DNA of 64,000 nucleotides from Rhodanobacter denitrificans. GTDB lineage: Bacteria > Pseudomonadota > Gammaproteobacteria > Xanthomonadales > Rhodanobacteraceae. This document shows, one piece after another, positions 1 through 11,764 of this stretch (positions within the stretch are counted from its first letter, which is position 1; the number at the start of each line of letters is the position of its first letter). The stretch is taken from assembly GCA_003241385.1 (NCBI GenBank), contig QFPO01000011.1:62001-126000 (forward strand), in the 5' to 3' direction. The notes under the pieces are model-generated. The model was given only the letters and a program-made list of their open reading frames with translations, was not told the origin of the DNA and did no database searches. The translations under genes and the position numbers were made by a program.

Positions 1-171
1 CGGCCAGGCGCAGATCGAGCCGCGCGGTGATGCCGCTCTCGTCGCGCTCGAGCACCTGCGCCGCCGAGCACCAGCGAAAGCGGCTCGGGTATGCTTCGAC
101 GTCGTTGACGAGGTCGAACATCTGCCGGGGCGAGTAGCGGACCAGTGCGCTGCGGCTGATGTGGGTCACAC
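1..171 (-). CDS. ratA: RatA/COQ10-type START-domain protein (N-terminal part)
   Basis: The reverse strand reads VTHISRSALVRYSPRQMF and continues DLVNDVEAYPSRF, which matches the start of the RatA/COQ10 family of small START-like lipid-binding proteins. In this family the N-terminus carries an ISR(S/T)ALV element followed by a Y/F-x-LVxDVexYP segment. GTG at 171 is taken as the start. Only about 57 residues are present because the gene runs off the left edge. It is divergent from smpB with about 80 bp between, an arrangement common in gammaproteobacteria. The family has been described both as a ribosome-association toxin and as a coenzyme Q-binding protein; the fragment cannot decide between them. 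Confidence 0.85.
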
Positions 172-250
172 GAAAGCTCCGGAAAAAAACCTATCTCAAC
201 ACGCACGGAACGGAACACCGGCACCGGCGACCAGCGGCAGTGTAACCAAG

Positions 251-739
251 ATGGCCAAACAGAAAGACACCGAAAAAGGCGGCGGCACGATCGCGCTGAA
301 CAAGCGCGCGCGCCACGACTATCACATCGACGAACGCTACGAGGCCGGCATCGCGCTGCAGGGCTGGGAGCTCAAGAGCCTGCGCGCCGGCCGGCTCAAC
401 TTCGGCGACGCCTACGCGATCGTGCGCAACGGCGAGATCTTCCTGTTCGGCGCGTCGATCGTGCCGCTGATTTCGGCGTCCACGCACGTCGTCGCCGAGG
501 ACCGGCGCACGCGCAAGCTGCTGCTGCACCGTGCCGAGATCGACAAACTGATCGGCGCCGTCGAGCGCAAGGGCTACACGATCGTCCCGACCGCCGTGTA
601 CTGGAAGAAGAACAAGGTCAAGGTCGAGATCGGCCTGGCGCGCGGCAAGCAGGACCACGACAAGCGCAACGCCGAGAAGGAACGCGACTGGAATCGCGAG
701 AAGCAGCGCACGATGCGCGCGCACAACAAGGCCGCCTGA
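251..739 (+). CDS. smpB: SsrA-binding protein SmpB
   Basis: This 162-residue protein has the usual SmpB length and sequence: a basic N-terminus with NKRARHDY, then YEAGIALQGWELKSLRAGR, GEIFLFGASI and a C-terminal tail rich in Lys/Arg (KRNAEKERDWNREKQR). SmpB binds tmRNA, places it in the ribosomal A site and allows rescue of stalled ribosomes. The frame stays open upstream to 161, but the segment before ATG 251 does not resemble the family, so 251 is chosen. Its RNA partner ssrA lies about 100 bp downstream on the same strand. Confidence 0.97.
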   Translation: MAKQKDTEKGGGTIALNKRARHDYHIDERYEAGIALQGWELKSLRAGRLNFGDAYAIVRNGEIFLFGASIVPLISASTHVVAEDRRTRKLLLHRAEIDKLIGAVERKGYTIVPTAVYWKKNKVKVEIGLARGKQDHDKRNAEKERDWNREKQRTMRAHNKAA

Positions 740-819
740 ACGCGGCGGCCGCTCGTGGCGGCTGGATGGCGGCCAACTGCTTGAGATGACGGCCGCCGCC
801 CTCATCTGATGCAGCGTGC

Positions 820-825
820 TAGGAT
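820..825 (+). promoter_or_regulatory. Possible -10 box for ssrA
   Basis: TAGGAT lies 10 bp before the mature 5' end of tmRNA. No convincing -35 element is seen at the right distance. The call rests on position alone. Confidence 0.3.
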
Positions 826-835
826 GCACGACCCC

Positions 836-1191
<356 letters not shown>

Positions 1192-1198
1192 CTACCGA

Positions 1199-1229
1199 GG
1201 GCCTGGATGATCTCCAGGCCCTTTTCTTT
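1199..1229 (+). terminator. Rho-independent terminator of ssrA
   Basis: A perfect 9-bp stem GGGCCTGGA/TCCAGGCCC with a 5-nt loop is followed directly by TTTTCTTT. It sits 9 nt after the CCA end of tmRNA. Confidence 0.92.
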
Positions 1230-1501
1230 GCCTGAATCGCCGCGCGCGCGTGGGCAGTGAGCCGATCAGGGCGACTTCGCGGGACGTCTGATGGGGATCA
1301 GTTGCGCGATGACGCTCGCGCCTTCATCCCGTCTGACGATGCCCCAAGACCGGGGCACCGCAGGTGTGTGGCTAGCCGACAGAAGCGCAAAAGAACGGCC
1401 CTCCGGGCCGTCGTGGCGATCAGCCGTCATCCTCGCCAAATAAAAGTCTTCTTTCATAATGGCCAATAGAATTAAAGGATGGTTTAATAAAACTCGTCGC
1501 A
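1230..1501. other. Gene-free, partly AT-rich stretch between ssrA and the Fic gene
   Basis: No convincing gene is seen. A 7-bp hairpin (ACGGCCC, loop TCC, GGGCCGT) lies at 1395-1411. From about 1438 to 1495 the sequence becomes strikingly AT-rich for this genome, with CATAAT at 1455 as a possible -10 for the Fic gene. The position just behind a tmRNA gene, a common integration site, and the shift in composition hint at transferred DNA. No integrase and no repeat of the tmRNA 3' end was found. Confidence 0.5.
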
Positions 1502-2668
1502 GTGAAAGTCGATCATCGGATGAACCGACGCACCGGTACCTACGCAATCTCCACGACCTTGGGCGAATCGGTTCGTGCTTTCGTGCCGCATCCGCTTCCG
1601 CCTGCTGACCCGCCCATGATGGCGGCGTCCTTCGCTGAGCTGAACTGGCAGGCGGAACTGGCGTTGGCGCGGCTGTCGGGCATATCGGGACTGGTGCCGT
1701 CGGTGGACTGGCTGCTCTACGGCGCCGTCCGCAAGGAAGCCTTGCTCACCTCGCAAATCGAGGGCACGCAGGCGACCTTGACCGATCTGTTCGACGAGGA
1801 AGCTGGCCTCAAGATCGGCAACACCGACGATGTGGCTGAAGTCACCCACTACCTGCGTGCGTTCCGCCTGGTGCAGGAGCAGATGCGCGACCCGAATGCC
1901 CTGCCGATCAGCATTCGCCTGCTGTGCGACGCGCACCGGTTGCTGCTCGATGGCGCCCGCGGCGCGGGCAAGCAGCCGGGCGAGTTGCGGCGTTCGCAAA
2001 ACTGGATCGGCGGCACGCGGCCCGGCAACGCGGTGTTCGTGCCGCCTCCGCCCGAGCGCGTGCCGGAGCTGCTGGCGAATCTGGAGCAGTTCGTCCACGC
2101 GAGCACGAACGATGTTCCGCCCCTGGTGAAGATCGCATTGATCCACGCGCAGTTCGAGACCATCCATCCGTTCCTGGACGGCAACGGGCGCATCGGTCGT
2201 CTGCTGATCGCGGCATTGCTCGAACACTGGAATATGCTGGCCGAGCCGCTGATGTATCTCAGCGGCTACCTGAAGCAGCACCAGGCCGAGTACTACCGCC
2301 GTCTGTCGGCCATCCGCACCGAGGGCGATTGGGAATCCTGGGTGGCGTTCTTTCTGGAAGGCGTCGCGCTCGCGGCGGCAGAGTCGGAACGCAGCATCGT
2401 CGCCATCGCCACCCTGATCGCAGCCGATCGCCGCAAGCTGCTGCAATCGCCCTCGGCCAGCCCGACCGTCTACCGGCTATTCGAGTCCTTGCCGATGATG
2501 CCGCGCTTCACCGTGGAGCGCGTACGCCGGCAGTTGGACACCACGTTCCCCACCGCGAACGCCGCCGTGCAGGCGCTCGAACAGCTGGGTGTGGTCGTGG
2601 AACTGACCGGTCAGAAAAAGAACCGCAGCTACAGCTATCAGGCCTATGTCGATCTGCTCACGCGCTGA
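1502..2668 (+). CDS. Fic family protein, class II (N-terminal inhibitory motif)
   Basis: The protein has 388 residues with the Fic signature HPFLDGNGRIGR at residues 222-233, including the catalytic His222. Fic enzymes usually transfer AMP from ATP to a hydroxyl side chain of a target protein. An inhibitory helix motif SQIEG at 84-88 matches the class II (S/T)xxxE(G/N) element whose Glu blocks productive ATP binding. The C-terminal region (about 300-388) looks like a winged helix. The first possible start is GTG 1502; ATG 1520 is an alternative and neither has a good ribosome-binding site. No antitoxin partner is adjacent, as expected when inhibition is built in. The target is unknown. Confidence 0.9.
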   Translation: MKVDHRMNRRTGTYAISTTLGESVRAFVPHPLPPADPPMMAASFAELNWQAELALARLSGISGLVPSVDWLLYGAVRKEALLTSQIEGTQATLTDLFDEEAGLKIGNTDDVAEVTHYLRAFRLVQEQMRDPNALPISIRLLCDAHRLLLDGARGAGKQPGELRRSQNWIGGTRPGNAVFVPPPPERVPELLANLEQFVHASTNDVPPLVKIALIHAQFETIHPFLDGNGRIGRLLIAALLEHWNMLAEPLMYLSGYLKQHQAEYYRRLSAIRTEGDWESWVAFFLEGVALAAAESERSIVAIATLIAADRRKLLQSPSASPTVYRLFESLPMMPRFTVERVRRQLDTTFPTANAAVQALEQLGVVVELTGQKKNRSYSYQAYVDLLTR

Positions 2669-2898
2669 ATTCCGCGGCCGCGCCGGTTGTTCGACCGACC
2701 GGGACGGAGTCGATCCGAATCCCCTCCCCCACCCGTCGCCGAATCGGAGTGCCGGCTCGCGCGGCAGCGTCGGCGTTCGTAGCTGGCCCGCGTCCGTTGC
2801 GCCGCATCTTGACGCTGGCAGGCCGCGCAGGCAGCGTGCACGGCCATGGCTCTCCTCTGACGCGCCGCAAGGGATCTGATCGTCGGCGTCCACTGCCT

Positions 2899-3482
2899 GT
2901 GATCGCTTTGACCACTCCCGATCCCACCCTGTCCGCGGACGATACGACCGCGCTGATCCAGCGCTGGCAGAGCGGCGACGCGGCCGCATTCGATCAGCTG
3001 CTGTCGCTGATCTACGCCGATCTGCGCGCGATCGCGCGGCGGCAGCTGCGCGGCGAGCGTGCGACCACGCTGCAGCCGACCGCGCTCGTCAACGATGTGC
3101 TGTTGCGCATGATCGAGCGCGGCGCAGCGCCGATCACCGACGGCACGCATTTCTTCAAGGTCGCCGCGCGCGCGATGCGGCACTTCCTGGTCGACCGCGC
3201 GCGCCGCGCCGGCACCGAGAAGCACGGCGGTCAGCTCGAGCGCCTGGAGCTGCTCGAGGTCATGGAGCTGCCGATGTCGGCCGACACCGACGTGCAGCGA
3301 CTGGACGCGGCCCTGGTCGACCTCGAGGCGATCGAGCCGGCGCTGGCGCGGATCGTCGAGCTGCGCTACTTCGTCGGGCTGACCGTGCGCGAGGTGGCCG
3401 GCGTGCTCGGCGTCGACGAAAGCACCGTGTATCGCGACTGGGCGCTGGCACGCGTCTGGCTGCGCGAACACCTCGCGACCTG

Positions 3483-3483
<1 letters not shown>
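2899..3483 (+). CDS. ECF-type RNA polymerase sigma factor (kinase-linked)
   Basis: The 194-residue protein has a sigma region 2 (about 18-100, with ALIQRWQSGDAAAFDQLL and the LVNDVLLRM helix) and a sigma region 4 (about 143-190, ELRYFVGLTVREVAGVLGVD then a recognition helix). It belongs to the ECF group often found beside Ser/Thr kinases. The GTG start at 2899 leaves a short N-terminus of normal length; the frame is open for another kilobase upstream but that part is a shadow of the Fic gene. Its stop overlaps the kinase start as TGATG, so the two are probably translationally coupled. No anti-sigma factor is visible; phosphorylation by the neighbour is a plausible control, as shown for the Vibrio EcfP/PknT pair. 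Confidence 0.9.
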
Positions 3484-6374
<2,891 letters not shown>

Positions 6375-6500
6375 GCGGTGCCTTCGAGCGGCGTCGCGAC
6401 TTCTTGCGAGGTTTCGCCGCGAAATCTCGCTACGTCCAGTGAGAGCCCCCTCGGGCGGCTCGATCCCGCCTTCCGTGCTACGAGAACCGGAGAACCTGGA

Positions 6501-8897
6501 ATGAAGAAGTCCCTCGGTGGAGCAGTGCTGTGCCTGCTGCTGCCCGCTGCATGCATCGTCCCGGCCGCTGCGGCGGCGGGCGTCCGCCCGGTCGCCCCGG
6601 CCTCGGCCGCCGCGGTCGCACCGGCGTCGCGGCTCGCTCCGGCGCGCGCGCCCTGGGCCGCCGCGGTCGCGCTGCCGCGACCGGCATCACGCCCGCAGAC
6701 GCCGGCCGGCACCGCCGCACGCAGCGAGGTCCAGGTGCTGACCGGCGACGGCTATGCCGGCATCTTTCCGATCCAGAACATCGGCAGCCGCTTCGGCTCG
6801 GCGATGACGCGCGCCGGATCCACGCTGTTCGTCGGCGCGATCGGGGACGGCGACTACAGCGATCCGGCCGATCCGTACAACCTCGTGCCGCCGACGCTGG
6901 CCGGCAAGGGTTCGGTCTACGTGTTCGAGAAGTCCGGCGGTACCTGGCACAAGACCCAGAAGCTGGTCGGCGCCGGCGGAGGCGATGCGGACTTCTTCGG
7001 CAACGCGATCGCGGTCTCCGGCGACACGCTGATGGTCGGCGCCACCTACGCGACGATCAACGGCGTCTACGGCCAGGGCGCGGTCTACGTGTTCAAGCGC
7101 AACCAGGGCGTCTGGCAGCAGACCCAGAAGCTGACCGCCGACGACGGCATGCTGCTCAGCGAGTTCGGCTGGTCGGTCGCGATCGAGAACGGCGTCGCCG
7201 TGATCGGTGCGCCGATCGGCCTGCGCGAGGACGGCAGCCTCGAACCCGGCGCCGCCTACGTCTTCGTCGAGACCGACGGCATCTGGCAGCAGACGCAGAA
7301 GCTGGTCGCGTCCAACGGCGTGCAGGGCGACCAGTTCGGCAACTCGGTCGCGCTCAGCGGCGGTATGGTCCTGGTCGGCGCGCCGATCACGCAGGTCGGC
7401 GTCGGCAGCGTCTACGTGTTCGGCCAGTCCAACGGCAGCTGGACGCAGACCCAGCGTGTGACCGGCTGCTATCAGCCCGGGCAGAAGACCAATTTCGGCA
7501 CCTCGATGGCCGCCGACGGCAACCGCGTCCTGGTCGGCGCGCCCGGCGGCGGCACGGACGCCAATCCGCTGCCCGGCGCGGCCTGCCTGATGACCGAGTC
7601 GAACGGGCACTGGTCGATCACGCATACGCTGTCGGCCGTCGGCGGCAGCACCAACGAGACCTTCGGCGTGGCGGTCGCATTGAAGGACGGCGTCGCCGCC
7701 GTGTCGGCCCCGCTCGTCAACTGGAGCACGACCGATCCACGCATCTCGCAGGGCGCGGTCTACGTGTTCGAAGCCTCCGGCAGCGGCTGGACCCAGGTCG
7801 ACGAGATCGCACGCAATCAGCCGCCGCTGGCAGGTGACGGTTATTACGCCGACAGTCTCGGCGACGGCGGCGTCGCGATCGACGGCAGCGCGATCCTAGC
7901 CGCCACCTCGATCGCCGGCGTCTACGGCGTCGGCACCGTCGCCGTCTACGACCGGCCGGCCGTCGCATCGGCGGCACCCTCGGCGCTGACGCTGTCGGTC
8001 GGTGCCGGCGCCAGCGCCTGGCGCACCGTCACGATGGGCAATACCGGTTCACATTCGCTGTCCTACGAGGTCGTCGACGGCAGCGTGCTCAGCCAGATCT
8101 CCAGCGACGTGCCGTCCGACGATCCGGTCGACCTGTGCTACCTGGTCCCGAACGACGATCCGGAGCAGCTCGTCGGCACCGCCGACAATGCCTGGTACCG
8201 CCGCTTCTACTTCGACGAGCATCCGCAGGTCGGCACCAGCGCGACGATCGACGGCGTGACCGTCGGCATCCAGCGCTCGCCGGTCGGCATGCCGGTGTCG
8301 ATCAAGCTCTACTCGATGCCGAGCACGGTGCCGGTCGACACGATCGACGGCGAGCAGCTGACGCTGATCGGCCAGACCACGATCGCCGCCGACGGCAACC
8401 CGACGCCCGCGCTGCGCATCCCGGTCAGCGGCACGATCAGCGATACCGCGACCGAGGACCTGGTCGTCGAGTACAGCGTGCCGTGGACCGAGGCCACGCC
8501 GCCGTTCCTGCCCGCGATCAACTCGCATCCGCAGTCGCACAACGCATTCAAGCAGGCCACCTGCTTCTTCGGCTTCTCGCATGCGGGCCGCTGGAACCAC
8601 GTCGTGATCACGCCGCACCTCGACGCCGTTGCGTCCGGCGTGCAGTGCGCGAACGCGGCGTCGACGCCGTGGCTGACCGTCGCGCAGGGCCAGGGCAACG
8701 TGGTCTCCGGATCGACGCAGCCGATCGCGATCGGCATCGATGCCTCGGCACTGGCGCCGGGCCATTACACGGCGCAGGTCTGCGTCGAGGCCAAGAGCCC
8801 ACTGCGCTCGATGATCACGATCCCGGTCGACCTGACCGTGACCGAGCCGCTGCCCGATGCGATCTTCCGTTACGACTTCGAGGCGCCGGGGCGCTGA
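6501..8897 (+). CDS. Secreted FG-GAP-like beta-propeller protein with C-terminal IF-x-x-D-F-E tail
   Basis: The 798-residue protein starts at ATG 6501 with a GGAG site 8 bp upstream and a clear signal peptide (MKKSLGGAVLCLLLPAACIV, cleavage near residue 26). Seven or so repeats of about 55 residues follow, each with FGxxVA, xDxxMVGAP and GSVYVF elements and a WxQTQKL strand, typical of FG-GAP/integrin-like propellers. Residues from about 495 on include a beta-sandwich segment (PSALTLSVGAGASAW). The end reads PDAIFRYDFEAPGR, one of six such tails in the window. It follows the sigma/kinase pair by 126 bp on the same strand and may be a target or partner of that pair. Function unknown. Confidence 0.85.
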   Translation: MKKSLGGAVLCLLLPAACIVPAAAAAGVRPVAPASAAAVAPASRLAPARAPWAAAVALPRPASRPQTPAGTAARSEVQVLTGDGYAGIFPIQNIGSRFGSAMTRAGSTLFVGAIGDGDYSDPADPYNLVPPTLAGKGSVYVFEKSGGTWHKTQKLVGAGGGDADFFGNAIAVSGDTLMVGATYATINGVYGQGAVYVFKRNQGVWQQTQKLTADDGMLLSEFGWSVAIENGVAVIGAPIGLREDGSLEPGAAYVFVETDGIWQQTQKLVASNGVQGDQFGNSVALSGGMVLVGAPITQVGVGSVYVFGQSNGSWTQTQRVTGCYQPGQKTNFGTSMAADGNRVLVGAPGGGTDANPLPGAACLMTESNGHWSITHTLSAVGGSTNETFGVAVALKDGVAAVSAPLVNWSTTDPRISQGAVYVFEASGSGWTQVDEIARNQPPLAGDGYYADSLGDGGVAIDGSAILAATSIAGVYGVGTVAVYDRPAVASAAPSALTLSVGAGASAWRTVTMGNTGSHSLSYEVVDGSVLSQISSDVPSDDPVDLCYLVPNDDPEQLVGTADNAWYRRFYFDEHPQVGTSATIDGVTVGIQRSPVGMPVSIKLYSMPSTVPVDTIDGEQLTLIGQTTIAADGNPTPALRIPVSGTISDTATEDLVVEYSVPWTEATPPFLPAINSHPQSHNAFKQATCFFGFSHAGRWNHVVITPHLDAVASGVQCANAASTPWLTVAQGQGNVVSGSTQPIAIGIDASALAPGHYTAQVCVEAKSPLRSMITIPVDLTVTEPLPDAIFRYDFEAPGR

Positions 8898-8911
8898 GTC
8901 AGCGCGGAAAA

Positions 8912-8941
8912 CCTACGGCCTGCCGGATGGCGGGCCGTAGG
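8912..8941 (+). terminator. Strong 13-bp hairpin after the FG-GAP gene
   Basis: CCTACGGCCTGCC pairs with GGCGGGCCGTAGG around a GGAT loop, with one G-T wobble pair. It lies 14 bp after the stop codon. There is no T run behind it, so it may act as an mRNA 3' stabiliser or a weak terminator rather than a classical one. Confidence 0.6.
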
Positions 8942-9285
8942 TGGCTGCACATAGTGCTATCCGGCCGCGTGCGCAATGCCGCGGCCGGTGTGCGATCGGT
9001 ATCGTTGCACTCACTCGGCGCACCAGGAGGGCCGCCGTCCGAAGCTGCATCGCAACGCGGTGTGGCATTGAGCAAAGCCTGCACGACGCCATGCTTTCTC
9101 GCCCGTAAGCGACGACATATACCTGCTTCACTCGACGAGCATCGGCGCTCCCTTCGCACCATTGATGCCTGCTGTTCCACGCCCCCCGAGCAGGACCTTC
9201 GACCGGCCACTCGGCTAAGCTCCCGCGTGTCGGCGCGGGCTGTGTCCTGACGCCGCGTTGATGTGACCGTCGAGGGGAATCCGTC
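8942..9285. other. Gene-free intergenic stretch
   Basis: Open frames exist on both strands but have no recognisable product or start context. I see no element here except the hairpin that precedes it and a GAGGGG ribosome-binding site for the next gene at its right end. Confidence 0.5.
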
Positions 9286-9690
9286 ATGACCATCGAATCG
9301 CTTCCGATCGAAATACGCATGCTCGCCTGGGCCGTCGTGCTGGGCTTGATCCAACTGTTCGCCGCCGCCGCCCTGATGACCCGCCAGCGCGGCATGCAAT
9401 GGAACGCCAGCGCCCGCGACGGCGTCCCGACCCCACTGACCGGCGTCGCCGGACGACTGGAACGCGCCCAGCGCAACTTCCTCGAGACCTTCCCGTTCTT
9501 CGCCGCTGCGGCACTCGCGGTGGCGCTGACCGGGCGAAGCGACGCGATGACCGCCCTGGGCGCGCAGCTGTACTTCTGGGCGCGCGTGGTTTACGTGCCG
9601 CTCTACGCGGCGGGCATTCCTTACATCCGCTCGCTGGTGTGGGTCGCTTCCGTAGTCGGGCTGCTGCTGGTGCTACGCGGGACATTCTAG
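9286..9690 (+). CDS. MAPEG family membrane protein
   Basis: This is a 134-residue protein with four hydrophobic helices (about 8-28, 68-86, 91-105 and 110-130). The segment between helices 1 and 2 carries the MAPEG-like element RLERAQRNFLETFPFFAAAAL. MAPEG proteins are trimeric membrane enzymes related to microsomal glutathione transferases and eicosanoid enzymes; bacterial members are mostly uncharacterised. A GAGGGG site 7-12 bp before ATG 9286 supports the start. It stands alone between the FG-GAP gene and the ABC-3C operon. Confidence 0.9.
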   Translation: MTIESLPIEIRMLAWAVVLGLIQLFAAAALMTRQRGMQWNASARDGVPTPLTGVAGRLERAQRNFLETFPFFAAAALAVALTGRSDAMTALGAQLYFWARVVYVPLYAAGIPYIRSLVWVASVVGLLLVLRGTF

Positions 9691-10019
9691 GCGGCAACGG
9701 TCATACGGCCACGGCCTGCTCGCTTCCGCATGCGACCTTAGGCAGGCATTAAGCTGCCAAGTCTGCTTTCGGCTAAAAGCAGACGATAACCAATCTAAAA
9801 AAGAGCTGACCGATCCATCACTGTCTATGGAAAACCGGCCAATCCACCGGGCCTGGACGATTTGCTACCATCGCTGGCGGCTGACAGGCGTTGGGGGGCG
9901 GGAACTGCGGCCGTAGCCACAGGGGAACCGAAGTAGCAAGACATGGCGCGCCGGAAGATGCGCTTTCCCCTGCTATACCGTCAGACCCGCGCCCCGAGAA
10001 TCAGGGAAAGGACTTGGGC
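9691..10019. other. AT-richer leader region of the ABC-3C operon with a hairpin repeat
   Basis: No gene is seen. A perfect 9-bp inverted repeat, GTCTGCTTT/AAAGCAGAC with a 6-nt loop, lies at 9761-9784, followed by an A-rich run. It resembles widespread extragenic hairpins of proteobacteria with the same GTCTGCTTT arm. The lower GC from here to about 13.8 kb marks the left edge of the transferred segment. Confidence 0.5.
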
Positions 10020-11243
10020 ATGGCCGAGGCAACCACCGACAAGTATTCAGCCGGCGAACAGGGATTGGGGTACATCTACCAGGGCCGGCTGGCCCTGTAT
10101 CAGATGCTCCAGTTGCCGGAGAGCACCACAGTCTTCCTGGAAAAGGACGACGACGTGGATTTCGAGGACGGCAATGGTGGCAAGTCTCTCGCGTCACTCA
10201 AGCACAAGGCTGAAGGCGAACGTCTGACCGACCTGTCCATGGACTTCTGGAAGTCCGTGCGCATTTGGCTGGACCGCTACAAACGTGACGACCGCGCGAA
10301 GTCGAACCTGCGATTCTTCCTATTCACGACCGCCAAGGTCGGCTCCGACTCGTTCCTGACGCGATTCCTGCCAGAATTCGTGGGCAACGGCGAAGACGAC
10401 AAGACGTCGCGCGAACTAGCGGCTGATGCGCTGGCCAGGTCGAAGTCGGCATCCATCGGCGCCATCACCCAAGAATTCAACGAACTGACGAACGTCGAGA
10501 AGGAAGACTTCCTTGCACGCATCCAGATTTTCGACGGAAGCCCGCGGATCGGGGACATTCCGAAGCTGGTTAAGGAAGGACCTATGCGCATCATCCGGCC
10601 TACGAACCGCGATGCCGTGTTCGAGCGCTTGGAAGGCTGGTGGAACGACCAAGTCATCCGCTTGTTGACCGGCGTGAGGGTCGAAGGAATCCCCGGCAAC
10701 GAGATTTCCGAGAAAATGTTTTCCCTGTCCGAAGAATACAAGTCGGACAATCTCCCCATCACGTTCCTCGGGAAGGAGCCTGCCGACGGAATCGACACCG
10801 ACAACGACCCTCGCCCATTCGTTTGGCAGTTGCGCGAGATCGGAATCTCCAAGGACCGCATCCACAGCGCGATCCTAGATTTCTACCGGGCATTCGAGCA
10901 ACGCTCGGAGTGGGCGCGCGAGAACCTGCTGGTGCCGGGAGAACTCGACAGGTACGAAGATCGGCTTGTCGACGAGTGGAAGCGTTTCAAGGACGTGGTG
11001 TTTGAGGAACTGGACGAGAACAGCGCCGAAGACGCGCTGAAGCGTGCCGGCAAGGATCTTTACAAATGGGCAGACCTGGAAAGCGGCAAGATTCATTCGC
11101 TGCGTATCCGTGAGCGCGTCACCGAACCGTATGTCACCCGCGGTTCCTTCCATATCCTGGCCAATGCCACGCCCGCGCCCCGAATCTACTGGCACCCCCG
11201 GTTCATCGAACGTGTCGCCAAGGCTCTGGGAGTTGCCGCATGA
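10020..11243 (+). CDS. ABC-3C system effector: nuclease-like N-terminus with ABC-3C C-terminal domain
   Basis: The protein has 407 residues from ATG 10020, preceded by AGGGAAAGGA. The first 90 residues resemble the Cap4/DUF4297-type restriction-endonuclease fold: GYIYQGRLAL (17-26), then FLEKDDDV (39-46) with Glu41 and Asp44/45, then SLKHK (59-63) supplying the lysines of an E/D-xK active site. The rest is helical and ends in a conserved C-terminal block (about 370-400, VTRGSFHILAN and YWHPRFIERV) found in proteins that sit with ABC-3C middle components. The downstream start overlaps its stop as ATGA. The expected role is a DNA-cutting effector released or positioned by the ATPase. Nuclease activity is inferred from motif spacing, not certain. 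Confidence 0.75.
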   Translation: MAEATTDKYSAGEQGLGYIYQGRLALYQMLQLPESTTVFLEKDDDVDFEDGNGGKSLASLKHKAEGERLTDLSMDFWKSVRIWLDRYKRDDRAKSNLRFFLFTTAKVGSDSFLTRFLPEFVGNGEDDKTSRELAADALARSKSASIGAITQEFNELTNVEKEDFLARIQIFDGSPRIGDIPKLVKEGPMRIIRPTNRDAVFERLEGWWNDQVIRLLTGVRVEGIPGNEISEKMFSLSEEYKSDNLPITFLGKEPADGIDTDNDPRPFVWQLREIGISKDRIHSAILDFYRAFEQRSEWARENLLVPGELDRYEDRLVDEWKRFKDVVFEELDENSAEDALKRAGKDLYKWADLESGKIHSLRIRERVTEPYVTRGSFHILANATPAPRIYWHPRFIERVAKALGVAA

Positions 11244-11764
11244 GCCTCCAAGAGCAACATCCCTTTCAGATGAAGCACTGGAACCAGCGTCCCTTCGAGA
11301 TACGGAATCTGTTCAACCCCGCGTTCTGCGGGCTGGTGCTGTTCCGCGCACTGCAGGGCTATGAGGAAGACGACGCGCGCGGCATGCCCTACTCGCTGTC
11401 GCTACTTGTCCTCCCCTTGTGCCTGCACAAGCAGTCGCGCGATGCGCTCGCCGCCGGCTCGCGCAACTATCTGCTGAGGGTCGCGGAGAAGAACCCGCAG
11501 ATACAGGTAGGTTTTTCCGAAAGGGCGACCGCAATGCTCCCCTATGCCTTCGAGGGCTTCGGCCTACTGATGGAACGAGGCTGCATCTCCATCGGCGATG
11601 GCGGCCACATCCAGACGGTCCCCAGAACGGTGCGCAAGACTGTCGATACGAACGGGACCGCCGAAACGATCTCCTGCCAGCGCGTGGCGCGCTTCGTCGG
11701 TAAGGAATTCGCGCGCATCGGCGACCGGGTGACCGTCTACACGACTTTCGGAATCCGCCCATGA
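11240..11764 (+). CDS. ABC-3C middle component
   Basis: The 174-residue protein starts KHWNQRPFEIRNLFNPAFCG and matches the small middle component of three-gene ABC-3C systems, which characteristically begin with a (R/E)xxxNPAxxa helix. It has no catalytic motif and probably bridges the effector and the ATPase. Four-base ATGA overlaps with both neighbours indicate tight translational coupling and a fixed complex stoichiometry. Confidence 0.78.
   Translation: MSLQEQHPFQMKHWNQRPFEIRNLFNPAFCGLVLFRALQGYEEDDARGMPYSLSLLVLPLCLHKQSRDALAAGSRNYLLRVAEKNPQIQVGFSERATAMLPYAFEGFGLLMERGCISIGDGGHIQTVPRTVRKTVDTNGTAETISCQRVARFVGKEFARIGDRVTVYTTFGIRP

Noticed and set aside
8913..9476. A 187-residue minus-strand frame
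   Set aside because: It overlaps the MAPEG gene, starts in it, and has no known relative or start signal.
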